A stretch of DNA of 64,000 bases from Cohnella kolymensis (GCF_000829465.1 NZ_JXAL01000001.1:434001-498000); one strand, 5' to 3'. Shown: positions 16,088-24,876, numbered from the stretch's first letter. Numbers and translations are program-made. The notes: a model not told the origin generated them from the sequence alone.

Positions 16088-16846
16088 CTATGTTAATCTT
16101 TTTGTAATTAAAGTAAGCGGAGAATTGCAGCGCAGTTTACAAATAGTTTTTGATGGTTTGGCCGGCGCCTCATTATACTTGTGCTTAAAGACCGGCCTGC
16201 CGATCGAACCGTAATTGATCTCGGATACCAAGATGTCGATTTCATTAAGGAAGTGAATGTACTTGCGGACTGAGATTCTGGATACCCCGACCCGAGCCGC
16301 CAACTCATCCGTTGAAAAGGGACTGTGCGCGAGTTGTTGGACGTGATCCCAAATGAGTTTCAGAGTTGTTCTTGTCAGCCCCTTAGGCAGCTCGGAGGTG
16401 CCGGCCGCCGGTTCCCTAAAGAACAGACGTTTGTCCAGCTCCGCCTGGCTTAATACTTGCTGATTCTCCATGAACCTTACTTCTTCTCTATAAGAGGCGA
16501 GCGCCGCCTGAAACCTGTCAAACTCAAACGGCTTGATTAAATAATCCACAGCGCCGTAACGCATGGCTTTTTTAACACTCTGCATATCGCAAGCCGCGCT
16601 TATCACGATCACATCGATGGCCTTTCCTGTTTTACGTATATACGACAGTAACTCCAAACCGCTTTTTCCCGGCATAAATATATCTAATAAGATCAATTCA
16701 ACGTCATGGGTTTGAAGCAGATCGAGAGACTCCTTCACCGATGAGGCAGAAGCCACTAGTCTAAACCCATCTACTCTTTCAAGGTATCGTCCGTTGAATT
16801 CGGCAACCATCGGATCGTCTTCTACGATCATTACTTTAATCATCAT
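16088..16846 (-). CDS. Response regulator, CitB/DctR family
   Basis: A 252-residue two-component regulator. The receiver domain (1-125) has the acidic pocket EDD near residue 9, the phosphoacceptor Asp in LILLDIFMPG, the conserved Ser of VIVISA and the Lys of DYLIKPFEF. A linker leads to a C-terminal helix-turn-helix (FSTDELAARVGVSRISVRKYIHFL) typical of the CitB/DpiA/DcuR group, which activates carboxylate uptake and fermentation genes. It overlaps the kinase gene by 11 bp and lies directly upstream of tctBAC. It most likely activates the tct promoter. Confidence 0.92.
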   Translation of the reverse strand: MMIKVMIVEDDPMVAEFNGRYLERVDGFRLVASASSVKESLDLLQTHDVELILLDIFMPGKSGLELLSYIRKTGKAIDVIVISAACDMQSVKKAMRYGAVDYLIKPFEFDRFQAALASYREEVRFMENQQVLSQAELDKRLFFREPAAGTSELPKGLTRTTLKLIWDHVQQLAHSPFSTDELAARVGVSRISVRKYIHFLNEIDILVSEINYGSIGRPVFKHKYNEAPAKPSKTICKLRCNSPLTLITKRLT

Positions 16847-18446
16847 CTTCTTCCTTTCCTGCGTATGGGATTGTAACCGTAAATCTCGTTCCTTGCTCCG
16901 GCTTTGACGTGAAATCCAGAGTGCCTCCTAAACGTTTCAAGCTCCGCTGTACTAAGAAAAGGCCTAAGCCTCTATTATCTCCCTTGGTAGAGAAACCTTT
17001 GGTGAAAAGATGGCTCTTGTGATGATCGGGAATACCCGGGCCGGTATCGCTTACTATGATGGTTAAGCCCATATTCTCATAGTCGAAGCAGACATCGACT
17101 GCTTTCCGCGCACATCCTTGCACCGCGTGCAGAGCATTATCGATCAGGTTGCCCACGATCGTGATCAGCTCATGAATCACTTCCGGATTATCAGGCTCCG
17201 GCAGCACAGAATCTCCTGAAAGCGTCAGCTCCGCGTCGACCTCACGCGCATAGCTGAGCTTTCCAAGAATAAATCCCGCTAAAGCCGCATTTCTGATTTT
17301 CCTGACAATAAAGCCGACCTCATTCTGTTGATGTCCCGCAATTTGATTTACATAGTTGGTCAGCTGATCATGATAACCCATATGGACCATACCCAGAATG
17401 ACATGGAGCTTGTTCATGAACTCATGGGCTTGCGACCGCAGCGCCTCCACATACATTTGGACACCGGTCAGCTGCTCCGCCATTGAAGTAATTTCGGTTT
17501 TATCCCGGAAGGTGGCGATGGCTCCGGCGGTTTTACCGGCGATCGATATGGGCACCCGGTTAATCAGCCACGTGCTTACGCCCAGATCATACTCTTGGTC
17601 CAACACCACCTCGCCTTTTTGAAGCAAAGTTTCCATAGGTGAGTTGGGCAGAAATTGTTTCACGCTTTTGCCGATCGGGTCGCCTTCAAGACCGGCCTGT
17701 TGAAACAACCGAACGGCCTCCGCGTTTACGAGAGTGATCGTGCCATTGATATCAACGGCCAGGATCCCTTCTTTCGTCGATTGCAGCATGGCGCTGCGTT
17801 CCTGCAGGAGTCTGGCAATCTCGTGCGGTTCCAAGCCGAATAGAATTTTCTTGATTTTTCGAGCGAGCAGCCAAGCCCCAAGCAAGCCCACTAACCCGCC
17901 GACGCCGATACCCGCGAAAATAATCATTCTGCTGTCCGCAATGGCCTGCTTCACATTGACTAGCAGAATGCCTACCGAGACCGCCCCGACTTGCCGCCCG
18001 TCCGCTGCATAGACAGGGACGAACGAACGCAAAGAGACGCCCAATGTGCCCGTTGCCGTGGATACGTGTTCGAAGCCTTGCAGGACCCGGCCTTCATCCC
18101 CTCCGACAAAGCGCTTGCCTACCTTGCCGGGATCCGGATGGGACTTTCTGATTCCCTGCATGTCCATGACAGTAATGAAATCGACGTTCGTCACTTCTTT
18201 GATCCTGTTCGCAAAAGGCTGAATGGCGCCTTCCTTTTCTTTGTCCAGCAGGCCTTCCATGACTACAGGCGAGTTGGCTACCATCCGCGCAATATCAGAC
18301 GTTTTCTCGATTTTATTGTTTTGAACCGTTGCGGCGATTCTGCCGCTGATGAGAAAGTCGGTTACAAATAACGCTAAAATAAAAATGCCGCAAACGAGCA
18401 TGATGATGGTGGTCTGGAGGCTGAAAAACCGGTTGTTCAAACGCAT
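16836..18446 (-). CDS. Sensor histidine kinase, CitA/DcuS family
   Basis: A 536-residue membrane kinase. Transmembrane helices lie at about 9-30 and 172-194 and enclose an extracytoplasmic PAS-like carboxylate sensor domain (containing FITVMDMQGIRKSHPDP and VPVYAADGRQVGAVSVG, as in CitA). A cytoplasmic PAS domain follows (about 220-310). The histidine box is SQAHEFMNKLHVILGM, and the ATPase domain has NLIDNALHAV, SDTGPGIP and GLGLFLV. This architecture senses di- or tricarboxylates such as citrate, fumarate or malate. It pairs with the overlapping response regulator gene. Confidence 0.93.
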   Translation of the reverse strand: MRLNNRFFSLQTTIIMLVCGIFILALFVTDFLISGRIAATVQNNKIEKTSDIARMVANSPVVMEGLLDKEKEGAIQPFANRIKEVTNVDFITVMDMQGIRKSHPDPGKVGKRFVGGDEGRVLQGFEHVSTATGTLGVSLRSFVPVYAADGRQVGAVSVGILLVNVKQAIADSRMIIFAGIGVGGLVGLLGAWLLARKIKKILFGLEPHEIARLLQERSAMLQSTKEGILAVDINGTITLVNAEAVRLFQQAGLEGDPIGKSVKQFLPNSPMETLLQKGEVVLDQEYDLGVSTWLINRVPISIAGKTAGAIATFRDKTEITSMAEQLTGVQMYVEALRSQAHEFMNKLHVILGMVHMGYHDQLTNYVNQIAGHQQNEVGFIVRKIRNAALAGFILGKLSYAREVDAELTLSGDSVLPEPDNPEVIHELITIVGNLIDNALHAVQGCARKAVDVCFDYENMGLTIIVSDTGPGIPDHHKSHLFTKGFSTKGDNRGLGLFLVQRSLKRLGGTLDFTSKPEQGTRFTVTIPYAGKEEDDD

Positions 18447-18594
18447 ATTGGCTGCCCTTTCCGCTCACTGAAAACGCATTCAATTTGGAATTGCGTAAAA
18501 TTTCGAATTATTTCACTTGTCATTCATTATAATTTTTTTCGGGTTAATCGTATATATTTGTCGAAAAAAAGAAAAACCTTGATTCATGAAAAAA

Positions 18595-18650
18595 TGAAAC
18601 AGCGGAATATATCCAAACTGTGAGTAGTGTTTGGATCTTCCGGTGTTTCA
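18595..18650. repeat. Long imperfect inverted repeat
   Basis: TGAAACA.CGGAA..ATCCAAAC pairs with GTTTGGAT.TTCCG.TGTTTCA over about 23 bp per arm around a ten-base loop (TGTGAGTAGT). It is not adjacent to a gene end, so it is not an ordinary terminator. Confidence 0.75.
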
Positions 18651-18787
18651 TTTGTCTTTACCTAAGATTAAATAGTCATAGTAACTCCAAATAATTCCCT
18701 TATATGTATTTTGTTTCATAATTGGCTTTCACTGAGTCATTCCCCGCTGCCTAAGTCACATCAAGTCCCTCACTGAAACACTCCATG

Positions 18788-18827
18788 GATATCACTGCAA
18801 CCAAATAACTTCACATAAAGTGATATC
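18788..18827. repeat. Inverted repeat in the SLH gene leader
   Basis: Perfect 9-bp arms GATATCACT and AGTGATATC, 22 bp apart. It could be an operator or a leader stem. Confidence 0.55.
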
Positions 18828-18867
18828 TCCTAAAATCCGACTCGTGTCGCAAACGGAGGTGATTACA

Positions 18868-18882
18868 ATGGTATCCCTGTGA
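18868..18882 (+). other. Four-codon ORF with optimal ribosome binding site (possible leader peptide)
   Basis: ATG GTA TCC CTG TGA preceded by GGAGGTGAT at five bases. The ribosome binding site is one of the best in the window, yet the frame ends after four codons. It lies about 110 bp before the SLH protein start. Confidence 0.4.
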
Positions 18883-18995
18883 GCGCATATATCATGATTC
18901 GACTGGGAAGCTGATTTCCGAGTACAAGCAAAGTTAGCAATTTATCATGGGGTCACAAGGCATCGTGACCAACTCATTAGGAGGAACCAAAAAGA

Positions 18996-21239
18996 ATGAA
19001 GAAAACTCTAGCTGGTGTATTAGCATTATTACTTATTCTGACGTCAATGCTATCTACAAGCTTTGCAGAATCCAAGTCGTTTTCCGATATCAATAAATCC
19101 TACGCCAAGAGTGCGATCCTTGAATTACAAGCAAAAGGCATTATTAACGGAATCGATGAAACTCATTTTAACCCGAAGGGTACTTTGACTCGTGCTGAGT
19201 TTGTAGCGATTATTGTAAGGGCGTTGGATATTCAAGCCAATGCAACGAGCTCTTCTTTTAGCGATGTATCCGGTTGGTCACTCCCCTATGTGGAAGCAGC
19301 ATCAAAGGCTGGTATCATCACTGGTATCGGTAATGGGAAGTTTGCGCCTCGAGGGGTCGTAACGAGAGAAATGGCTGCTACTATTTTAGTTAGAGCATTA
19401 CAAACCAAGGGCATGATTAATGATAGCAATGCTACTCTGAAGTTCAGTGACGCAAATAAAATTGCAGCATGGGCAAAATCTTTCATAGCAATTGCGCAAA
19501 AATACGGTTTAGTTAACGGAACTCCAGATGGCTCGTTTAATCCCAAAGGTGCTGCTAATCGTGAAATGGCTGCGGTAATGGCAATCAATTTATTTAAAGC
19601 AATTGCAGAAATTATCAGCAATCAACCGCAGCCGTCGCCGTCGCCTTCTCCGTCTCCAAGTCCAAGTCCGAGCCCAAGCCCAAGCCCTAGTCCTAGCACA
19701 CCTCCTAGCGGCGGTGGCGGCGGAGGCGGAACTCCTAGTCCAACACCTGTAACACCGACAGTAACGTTGTCGAGGCCGGAGAACACAAGTAACTTCCCCA
19801 ATAAGGAGAACTTGAATAAGTTCATGACAGCACTATGGGGCGGACAAAGTGGATCGGATGCTAGCACAGAAGTGGATGGAATTACTGTGAATAAGGTGTT
19901 TACGGTTGAAGGTGCAACACTCACCGTGAATGCTGAGAACGTCACTGAGGGTATGAAGCAATTTATCCATACTAACTATGGCGGCAGCAGCGTACCAGTG
20001 AAACTTAGCTTTAGTCACTCCTCACCAGCAAACATGACTACAGATGCAAACTGGGGTAACGCTTATCTGATCTGGGTTGATTTGAACAATCGTGTTGAAG
20101 ACACTAAGCCATTCAATATTCTTATGAACAATGGAAGACAAGCATCATACTCAATAAAAACGATTGTTGTCGCAGAGGTTGATACAGAGACCGAGTTATT
20201 GGCAGCTTTAGCAAAAACAAATGTACCTACTATCAAACTGGTTGGAAATGTAACCTTCACAAACAAGGAAGAGGCGGATTATTTACAGATTAATCGATCC
20301 GTACGCATTGATGGTCAGGCAAAAAGTCTCAACAAAGGCATTGCTATCGAAGCCTCCAATGTTATCCTTGATAATGTTGTAATCACCCCGTCTAAATTTT
20401 ACAATAATCAAGATTTTGATTGGTTCTATGGAGTAATGGTTGGGGATTATACCGGTGTACAAATCCTGAATAGTAAAATTGTAAGCATAGATGGTACTGA
20501 TTCCATCGGCATCAGCGATAAGACCGGAAGCACTGGCACACAATTCACAGTCAGTGATACCACCATTGAAAACGGATGGATCGGTATTATCGTGGACAGT
20601 GCGAAGACCAAAGCCACTATCACCGATAACATCATTCGTAACGAAAAACATGCCATATCGCTGGAGAATGCAACACTCTCAAATCTTACAGTTACAAGAA
20701 ACAAGATTGAGTCACTTAAGATGCTAAGTGATGGTTCCTCCGGTGACGGAATCACAATGCCAGTTGGAAGTACTGAAGCAGATAGATCTCTCAAGGAAAC
20801 AACAAATGAATTTGCAGCAGGCGTTCCAATCTATTACAGAGTCGTCTTTGCACGTGACGGCTTGGTATTGGATCCTACTCTAAAGGTTTACGAGCCGAAC
20901 AAAGATAAAACATGGGGTGAATATCCTCCAAATACCGTCTTCCAAGCTAATATAAACTTCCCCGATGGTACCACAAGCAGTGACTTTAAGTCGGCAGAGA
21001 TAAGCTTGTATAACGGCAACACTCTGTTGGCTACCAACACGGCTAAGCAAAAGTTACTTGATGGCAATCATCCAGGCTTGACGGACTTGTTCGGCATTGG
21101 AGACAAAGCAGATCCAGATATTGATGAGAATTGGAATATTGGTGCCTATGCTACTAACGCACCACCAACAAGAGCAGTATTTAAACTCGTCAGCAAAGAT
21201 GATAATTCTGTCCATATTGTTCAAGCAGCTTTGCAATAA
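18996..21239 (+). CDS. SLH-domain cell-surface protein with C-terminal beta-helix region
   Basis: A 747-residue secreted surface protein. Residues 1-24 are a signal peptide. Three S-layer homology domains follow at about 27-70, 85-130 and 145-195 (FSDI, GIINGIDETHFNPKGTLTRAEF, ITGIGNGKFAPRGVVTREM, LVNGTPDGSFNPKGAANREM), which bind pyruvylated wall polymer. A linker of repeated Ser-Pro ending in a Gly run lies at about 208-245. The remainder is Asn/Thr/Val-rich with regular IxLxNxxI periodicity (about 400-600), typical of right-handed beta-helix proteins. AGGAGG lies upstream of the ATG. Its role may be adhesion or polysaccharide binding; no catalytic motif is certain. Confidence 0.88.
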   Translation: MKKTLAGVLALLLILTSMLSTSFAESKSFSDINKSYAKSAILELQAKGIINGIDETHFNPKGTLTRAEFVAIIVRALDIQANATSSSFSDVSGWSLPYVEAASKAGIITGIGNGKFAPRGVVTREMAATILVRALQTKGMINDSNATLKFSDANKIAAWAKSFIAIAQKYGLVNGTPDGSFNPKGAANREMAAVMAINLFKAIAEIISNQPQPSPSPSPSPSPSPSPSPSPSPSTPPSGGGGGGGTPSPTPVTPTVTLSRPENTSNFPNKENLNKFMTALWGGQSGSDASTEVDGITVNKVFTVEGATLTVNAENVTEGMKQFIHTNYGGSSVPVKLSFSHSSPANMTTDANWGNAYLIWVDLNNRVEDTKPFNILMNNGRQASYSIKTIVVAEVDTETELLAALAKTNVPTIKLVGNVTFTNKEEADYLQINRSVRIDGQAKSLNKGIAIEASNVILDNVVITPSKFYNNQDFDWFYGVMVGDYTGVQILNSKIVSIDGTDSIGISDKTGSTGTQFTVSDTTIENGWIGIIVDSAKTKATITDNIIRNEKHAISLENATLSNLTVTRNKIESLKMLSDGSSGDGITMPVGSTEADRSLKETTNEFAAGVPIYYRVVFARDGLVLDPTLKVYEPNKDKTWGEYPPNTVFQANINFPDGTTSSDFKSAEISLYNGNTLLATNTAKQKLLDGNHPGLTDLFGIGDKADPDIDENWNIGAYATNAPPTRAVFKLVSKDDNSVHIVQAALQ
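19634..19700 (+). repeat. Low-complexity Ser-Pro coding repeat
   Basis: A run of about a dozen near-identical six-base units (TCNCCN / AGYCCN) encoding (Ser-Pro)n inside the SLH protein linker, followed by a GGN run encoding poly-Gly. The length may vary between strains by slippage. Confidence 0.8.
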
Positions 21240-21245
21240 AATAAT

Positions 21246-21280
21246 AAAAAGAGTCAAGACTTCGGTCCTGACTCTTTTTT
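21246..21280. terminator. Bidirectional terminator between SLH gene and hydrolase gene
   Basis: AAAAAGAGTCA pairs with TGACTCTTTTTT around a short stem-loop. It has a T-run on both strands and serves both convergent genes. Confidence 0.9.
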
Positions 21281-21317
21281 ATTTTCTGCATTTGTTTTTG
21301 CCTACAGGCGTCGGGTC

Positions 21318-22199
21318 TTACTCATATCTGCGGATAAAAGATTTGACGGCTCCGCCGGCCGCTTCGGCGAATTGCATCCATACGTAGGCATGCAGGGACC
21401 GGTCAATAAGCTGGATTTGCGACTTCTCGAGCATGCCTGCGAAGGCATGAAGACTGTGATGAATTCTTTCATTTTTCCATTCTTCTTCGCTGGGGAGGAA
21501 CAGAACCGGGCACCTTACCTCTCGGTAGTAGTCTTCAAAACGGAGATCCCAGTAACTTTTCATATATTCGGTTCTCACATGATTGGAAAAATAATGACCG
21601 ATGGTGCCATCGTCCTTCTCTTCAACACTGCCTTCGAAGAACGCCGCAAAATACGGATTCCACAAGCCGTCCTCCTCGAAAGCACCTTTCTTCTTCTCCA
21701 TAAACTCAGCAACTGACGGATATACGGGATCCTCTCTTTGGGCCAACTCGGCGAGCCAGGTTTGTTTTTTATTTTCGAATTCTTCCACGAGCCCGTTAAA
21801 CAACCCAAATTCCCCGAATTCGTTATAGAGCGCACCTTCGCACACTAAAGACAACACCATCTCCGGATGCGCAGCGGCCAAACTTACGCCAACCTCGGCT
21901 CCCAGCGAGCTGCCCACGACATGACATTTTTCCACGTTCAATTCTTTCAAAAGGAGATACAGATCGTTCGCCATGTCGTCGATATGATAACCCTGCAATG
22001 GTTTATCCGACTTACCGTGTCCCCGTAGATCGGCAGCCACGATGCTGTACTCCCTCTCAAATTGCGGAATGATGCCATCCCACATCCGTAAGTTGCCGCC
22101 GCTGAAATGAATAAATAGAATGACAGGCTTTTCATCAATGGAATATTTGGTATGAATACCTAGGGAATTCGGTAACACAATCTTTTTCTCTTCCAGCAT
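21318..22199 (-). CDS. Alpha/beta hydrolase
   Basis: A 293-residue cytoplasmic hydrolase. The oxyanion region is LFIHFSGGNLRMWD, the DLRGHGKSDKP segment is typical of epoxide hydrolase/esterase-like members, the nucleophile elbow is VVGSSLGAEVG with its serine near residue 96, and a His (SLHAYVW) lies near the C-terminus. GGGAGA precedes the ATG. It is the last gene of a small run with the aminotransferase (24 bp upstream) and the DUF2663 gene. The substrate is not predictable. Confidence 0.83.
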   Translation of the reverse strand: MLEEKKIVLPNSLGIHTKYSIDEKPVILFIHFSGGNLRMWDGIIPQFEREYSIVAADLRGHGKSDKPLQGYHIDDMANDLYLLLKELNVEKCHVVGSSLGAEVGVSLAAAHPEMVLSLVCEGALYNEFGEFGLFNGLVEEFENKKQTWLAELAQREDPVYPSVAEFMEKKKGAFEEDGLWNPYFAAFFEGSVEEKDDGTIGHYFSNHVRTEYMKSYWDLRFEDYYREVRCPVLFLPSEEEWKNERIHHSLHAFAGMLEKSQIQLIDRSLHAYVWMQFAEAAGGAVKSFIRRYE

Positions 22200-22223
22200 A
22201 GTTGTCTCCCTATATGTGGCTTG

Positions 22224-23063
22224 TCAGCTATTGAAAAGCTGCTCGAATTCCCTTTGAATCGCCTTTGTCAAAGCACCCGGTTTGCCGCTGCCTATTGGTC
22301 GGCCATCCACCTGGATGACGGGCATCGCATCAATGTTGGTACTGGATATGAAAACTTCATCAGCCTCGAGCAGGTCCTGCGTTGTGAATGTGCTCTCCAC
22401 GACTTTGATATTTAATTTGGCGCACATTTCAAGAATGGTCATTCTAGTAATTCCGTTTAATATAAAGTTATTGGCCGGATGAGTATATAGCGTCTCATTG
22501 TTAACGATGAAGACATTCGTCGAGCTGCCCTCCGTAACCATCTCGCCCCGATGCAAAATCGCTTCATATGCACCTGCCGTTTTCGCCTGTTGTTTAGCCA
22601 TAACATTCCCCAGCAGATTTAAGCTTTTGATATCGCATCTTAACCAACGGATATCTTCCGCAAATACACATTGAACGCCCTGTTGCTGCAGCTGGGCCGG
22701 GCGCGCCGATGTTTTCGTATAAGCGATCAATCGCGCAGGTACGGATGGCTCCGGAAAATGATGGATGCGGGGTGCCGTGCCGCGGGTTACCTGAAAATAA
22801 ATCATCCCATCCTCCAGCGGGTCCAGTTCAAATAACTGCAGCAGCTTATCTTTGATCGTTTCAACGCTGAAAGGCAGCGTTATTCCGATTTCGGAGGTAC
22901 TGCGAACGAATCTGGATAAATGCTCGTCCATTTTAAACAATTTCCCGCCATGGACGCGGACCACTTCATAAATGCCGTCACCAAACTGATAGCCCCGATC
23001 TTCTATGTCGACTCGTGCGGCTTCCCTTGATACAAAATCGTCGTTCATCAATACATAAGCCAT
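22224..23063 (-). CDS. dat: D-amino-acid aminotransferase (class IV PLP)
   Basis: A 279-residue PLP-dependent transaminase, close to the usual 282-residue Bacillus D-alanine aminotransferase. The N-terminal RGYQFGDGIYEVVRVHGGKLFKMDEHLSR is the family signature, the PLP lysine lies in CDIKSLNLLGNVMAKQQA (about residue 145), and EGSSTNVFIV plus GITRMTILEM form the phosphate-binding region. ATG 23063 has GGAGG eight bases upstream; the longer reading to 23078 overlaps that site. It makes D-glutamate and D-alanine for peptidoglycan or degrades D-amino acids. It lies 16 bp after the DUF2663 gene. Confidence 0.92.
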   Translation of the reverse strand: MAYVLMNDDFVSREAARVDIEDRGYQFGDGIYEVVRVHGGKLFKMDEHLSRFVRSTSEIGITLPFSVETIKDKLLQLFELDPLEDGMIYFQVTRGTAPRIHHFPEPSVPARLIAYTKTSARPAQLQQQGVQCVFAEDIRWLRCDIKSLNLLGNVMAKQQAKTAGAYEAILHRGEMVTEGSSTNVFIVNNETLYTHPANNFILNGITRMTILEMCAKLNIKVVESTFTTQDLLEADEVFISSTNIDAMPVIQVDGRPIGSGKPGALTKAIQREFEQLFNS

Positions 23064-23079
23064 AACCGGAACCTCCATC

Positions 23080-23523
23080 CTAATTTTTAAATCTGATATT
23101 AATGTCTTTGGAAGACAGCCTTTCAGACAGTTTGTCTCTCTTATTGGAACGATAATTTAACACCCAGTCCGCGTCAAGCCTCGTTACGACTTCTTTACGC
23201 AAATCCTCATATTTGTCTTTCGCCTTTTTATGTTTGACGCTGAGACTTCTAGAGTATATTAACAATGCTATCATAAAAAATATAGAGTAAAAGGATATCG
23301 GGTTCGCGAAAGCAGAAAGTATTCCCTGAACATTCAGCGAGCCAATCTTATTCATCCAAATGACCAATACGAACACGAGCATGAGACTGATCATCGACAC
23401 CGAGGTGTTGAGAAATTTGGCATGATCCAATTTGTCCTTCCGCTTCATTAATTCTTTTATCATCATTATGATGTCGTTAGGCAGGTTTAAATCGCTTAAA
23501 TCCGGATCCTTGTTCACACTCAT
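23080..23523 (-). CDS. DUF2663 (YpbF-like) membrane protein
   Basis: A 147-residue protein with an N-terminal soluble helix (MSVNKDPDLSDLNLPNDIIMMIKELMKRK), two transmembrane helices at about 44-64 and 80-100, and a charged C-terminal coiled-coil region rich in Lys, Asp and Arg. The layout and length fit the DUF2663/YpbF family of Firmicutes, whose function is unknown. ATG 23523 has GGAGGTGG upstream; the extra N-terminal sequence to 23610 crosses the neighbouring terminator and is rejected. It heads the run DUF2663-dat-hydrolase. Confidence 0.78.
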   Translation of the reverse strand: MSVNKDPDLSDLNLPNDIIMMIKELMKRKDKLDHAKFLNTSVSMISLMLVFVLVIWMNKIGSLNVQGILSAFANPISFYSIFFMIALLIYSRSLSVKHKKAKDKYEDLRKEVVTRLDADWVLNYRSNKRDKLSERLSSKDINIRFKN

Positions 23524-23574
23524 GCATACCACCTCCGGTAATGTATATGCTTGTCTTCCGATGAAATATGAGAC

Positions 23575-23616
23575 TCGAAAAAAAACAGCTGACAGGAATT
23601 GACCTGTCAACTGTTT
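23575..23616 (-). terminator. Terminator of the copper-amine-oxidase-domain gene
   Basis: On the minus strand AAACAGTTGACAGG pairs with CCTGTCAGCTGTTT and is followed by a run of eight Ts. Confidence 0.9.
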
Positions 23617-23658
23617 GTCGCGAACACAATATGCGGCTGGCTAAACGATGCTATTAGA

Positions 23659-24702
23659 TTAAGATGCCGGGGACTGCGTCGGTTCAGCCGGTGTCATATC
23701 TGTAGGTGTACCGGTGGAATCCGGTGTGACCGTATCGGCGGGCGCAGCGGCGTCTTCCGGAGCGGATCCGTCGTCAGTGCTCTCCGCCGGATCGTTAACG
23801 ATCACGCTCCCCGATTCCGGCTCGTATCCAACCTTCATGGCGAACGCTTCAGCAATGAAACGAAAAGGCACAAACACTCTGTTATGTTTCACAATCGGCG
23901 CAGCCGACAGCGTATATTCCTTACCGTCTACCAAAGCCGTAGTGCTTCCTGCTTTGAGTTCGATCACAACGCCGTCTTTGGTGACGGTTACTGTGCCGTC
24001 TTCCTTATACTCCACTGTGGCTTTCAAAGAGGCAGCGATGGCGCGGAAAGGCACCATGGCACGTCCTTTGATGAAAAACGGCTCAACATCGGAGACAACC
24101 GCCTCACCATTTACAAAAGCCTGCAAACCTGCTTTGCCTGCTTTCTTCTTGAGCTTACCGAGCTTTTTGTAGCCTTCCAAATCAGCCGGATTCTCGGCAA
24201 TGGCCTCCTCTTGCGTATCGATGGCCTCTGCCGGCTTGTCCAATTGATCGAATACGTCCGCCAGTTGTGTCAGACCTTCGTATGTTACTTTGTACTTGCC
24301 TTCCTTATGTCCTTTACGAATTGCATCCGCCACCGCTTCGACGTCCGCTTCAGCTGCTGGTTCCCCAGTCAAGTCGGCGGATTCTCCGCTCTCGGAAAGC
24401 TCGTCCAGAGATTCGATGATTTCATCCACCTCATACTTGGACGATAGCAGAATGGAAATGGTCTCTTCGGCAGGGGTGTCTTTCACTTGCTCAATAGCGC
24501 GGTGCAATCCCCTTTTCTTTTCTACATCCGCTTCCGATGCGGAGTCTGTCTTGCCTTGCTTTTCGGTGCTGGAACCTTCTTGCTTCGAGGCGCCTTGTGC
24601 GTGGTCATTCTTAGCCAACGCATGGACTGGCAAGAGTGCCAAGCCTGCCGCTAATGCCGCGGCCAACGTGGCTGTCATCAGTGATCTCGCTTTTTTCTTC
24701 AC
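23659..24702 (-). CDS. Secreted copper-amine-oxidase-N domain ('stalk domain') protein, riboswitch-controlled
   Basis: A 347-residue secreted protein with a signal peptide (1-30), an acidic helical region with TPR-like spacing (about 60-180), and a copper amine oxidase N-terminal domain in two halves (AMVPFRAIAASLKATVEY and RVFVPFRFIAEAFAMKVGYE, about 195-300). A Pro/Thr/Asp-rich tail follows. In this family the domain is a small wall- or surface-associated module, not an amine oxidase. Translation starts at GTG 24702, preceded by AAGGAGG. The gene lies behind a c-di-GMP-I riboswitch and terminator, so expression depends on c-di-GMP. This points to a surface, biofilm or motility-related role. 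Confidence 0.85.
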   Translation of the reverse strand: MKKKARSLMTATLAAALAAGLALLPVHALAKNDHAQGASKQEGSSTEKQGKTDSASEADVEKKRGLHRAIEQVKDTPAEETISILLSSKYEVDEIIESLDELSESGESADLTGEPAAEADVEAVADAIRKGHKEGKYKVTYEGLTQLADVFDQLDKPAEAIDTQEEAIAENPADLEGYKKLGKLKKKAGKAGLQAFVNGEAVVSDVEPFFIKGRAMVPFRAIAASLKATVEYKEDGTVTVTKDGVVIELKAGSTTALVDGKEYTLSAAPIVKHNRVFVPFRFIAEAFAMKVGYEPESGSVIVNDPAESTDDGSAPEDAAAPADTVTPDSTGTPTDMTPAEPTQSPAS

Positions 24703-24725
24703 TTTCCTTTTCCTCCTTGAAAATA

Positions 24726-24755
24726 TAATAAAAAAAGACTACGTCGCGTAGTCCG
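24726..24755 (-). terminator. Riboswitch expression-platform terminator
   Basis: On the minus strand GGACTACG pairs with CGTAGTC and is followed by seven Ts, immediately downstream of the c-di-GMP aptamer and about 25 bp before the GTG start. Confidence 0.88.
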
Positions 24756-24775
24756 GCAAGTTCGTTCATAACGAC

Positions 24776-24872
24776 TCGTCCGGCAGCTGGCTGGCATGGC
24801 CTGTTATCCCGGCGGTAGCCCCTTTAGCTTTGCGTCCCCATCTTTCAATGGGTTTGCCATGTGCGGCGGTGC
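24776..24872 (-). ncRNA. Cyclic di-GMP-I (GEMM) riboswitch aptamer
   Basis: Read on the minus strand the leader contains CGCACATGGCAAACC, then a GAAA tetraloop hairpin (CCCATTGAAAGATGGGG), then GACGCAAAGC, then a second stem ending in CAGCTGCCGG. These are the conserved elements of the GEMM-I aptamer: the GGCAAACC strand, the GNRA loop and its receptor, and the GACGCAAAGC core. It starts at the predicted transcription start and is followed by an intrinsic terminator, so it should act by transcription termination. Confidence 0.92.
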
Positions 24873-24876
24873 ATAG

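Larger units (their letters stand above)
18447..18995. other. 549-bp AT-rich intergenic region with several inverted repeats
   Basis: It separates the divergent kinase and SLH genes. Near 18530 there is a minus-strand TATAAT that may serve the kinase operon. It also holds a long imperfect hairpin (18595-18650), a second dyad (18788-18827), a four-codon ORF with a perfect ribosome binding site (18868-18882) and a small hairpin (18951-18970, GGTCAC/GTGACC). No larger gene is seen. Confidence 0.6.
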
